This document shows, in pieces, positions 63,853 through 64,000 of a DNA stretch of 64,000 nucleotides (position 1 is the stretch's first letter; every line of letters starts with the position of its first letter). The DNA comes from Bryopsis sp. KO-2023 (taxonomy: Eukaryota; Chlorophyta; Ulvophyceae; Bryopsidales; Bryopsidaceae). Below the pieces are notes generated by a model. That model ran no database searches and was not told the DNA's origin. It was given only the letters and a program-made list of their open reading frames with translations. A program made the translations under genes and the position numbers. The stretch spans positions 6,638,501-6,702,500 of the forward strand of contig BSYQ01000006.1 in NCBI GenBank assembly GCA_030272585.1, given 5' to 3'.

Positions 63853-64000
63853 TATCTCTTCTTATCGTTTAAGCCGACTACGAAGTAAAGGATCCTAAGT
63901 GATCTTTCATAGTACGAGACGTGTGCTTGTTTTACGATCGAAGTAGTTAACTTCGATTCCTTTCTATAGTAATGTAACGATTAGGTTGAAAAGGATGGAT

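Overview
This window is eukaryotic repeat-dense heterochromatin with no recognisable single-copy host gene. Almost everything is a transposable element or a satellite. The satellite units carry CCCTAAA repeats and the array ends at a (TTTAGGG)n tract. That telomere type occurs in green plants and streptophyte algae, and also in some other protists such as oomycetes. Chromodomain-bearing Ty3/gypsy elements (chromoviruses), an intron-containing hAT transposase and a pogo/Tigger transposase fit a large, repeat-rich green-lineage genome. I infer a streptophyte alga or early plant but cannot name the species.

Left part (1-29462). Element A is a chromovirus with a truncated gag, pol and an extra third ORF. 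It lies in the leader of G, a minus-strand LTR element of which only the 5' LTR and non-coding leader are visible. G sits in an intron of hAT copy 1, whose last exon is split by element B. B is an intact dUTPase-containing chromovirus (TSD AAAGC). Further on, hAT copy 1 is split by D, a 9.3-kb non-coding LARD (TSD CCTGT) derived from an E/F-like chromovirus. hAT copy 2 follows in inverted orientation with its introns, 272 bp from the end of copy 1.

Middle and right part (29464-64000). A ~350-bp satellite leads into element C (minus strand). C has three small leader ORFs, gag, pol and ORF3. It is interrupted by element E (plus strand, TSD GATAG), which is itself interrupted by element F (minus strand, TSD TTATT). 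LTR divergence agrees with this nesting: several differences for A and C, about one for B, D and E, none noticed for F. After C comes a 322-bp satellite array holding a complete Tigger element in a TA site, then telomeric repeats, a noncoding stretch sharing a satellite box, and tRNA-like fragments among ACCGT-type simple repeats.

Most unusual biology: (1) four different chromoviruses (A, C, E, F) carry, downstream of pol, a third ORF joining an N-terminal coiled coil to a RING-like Cys/His module; (2) elements A, E and F have clear -1 frameshift signals at the gag stop, while C instead overlaps stop and start as ATGA at gag/pol and between two leader ORFs, giving an operon-like RNA; (3) F has two related leader mini-proteins; (4) B has a Gag with a signal-peptide-like N-terminus and a membrane segment; (5) D, E and F share a hairpin before the polypurine tract with a compensatory base-pair change.
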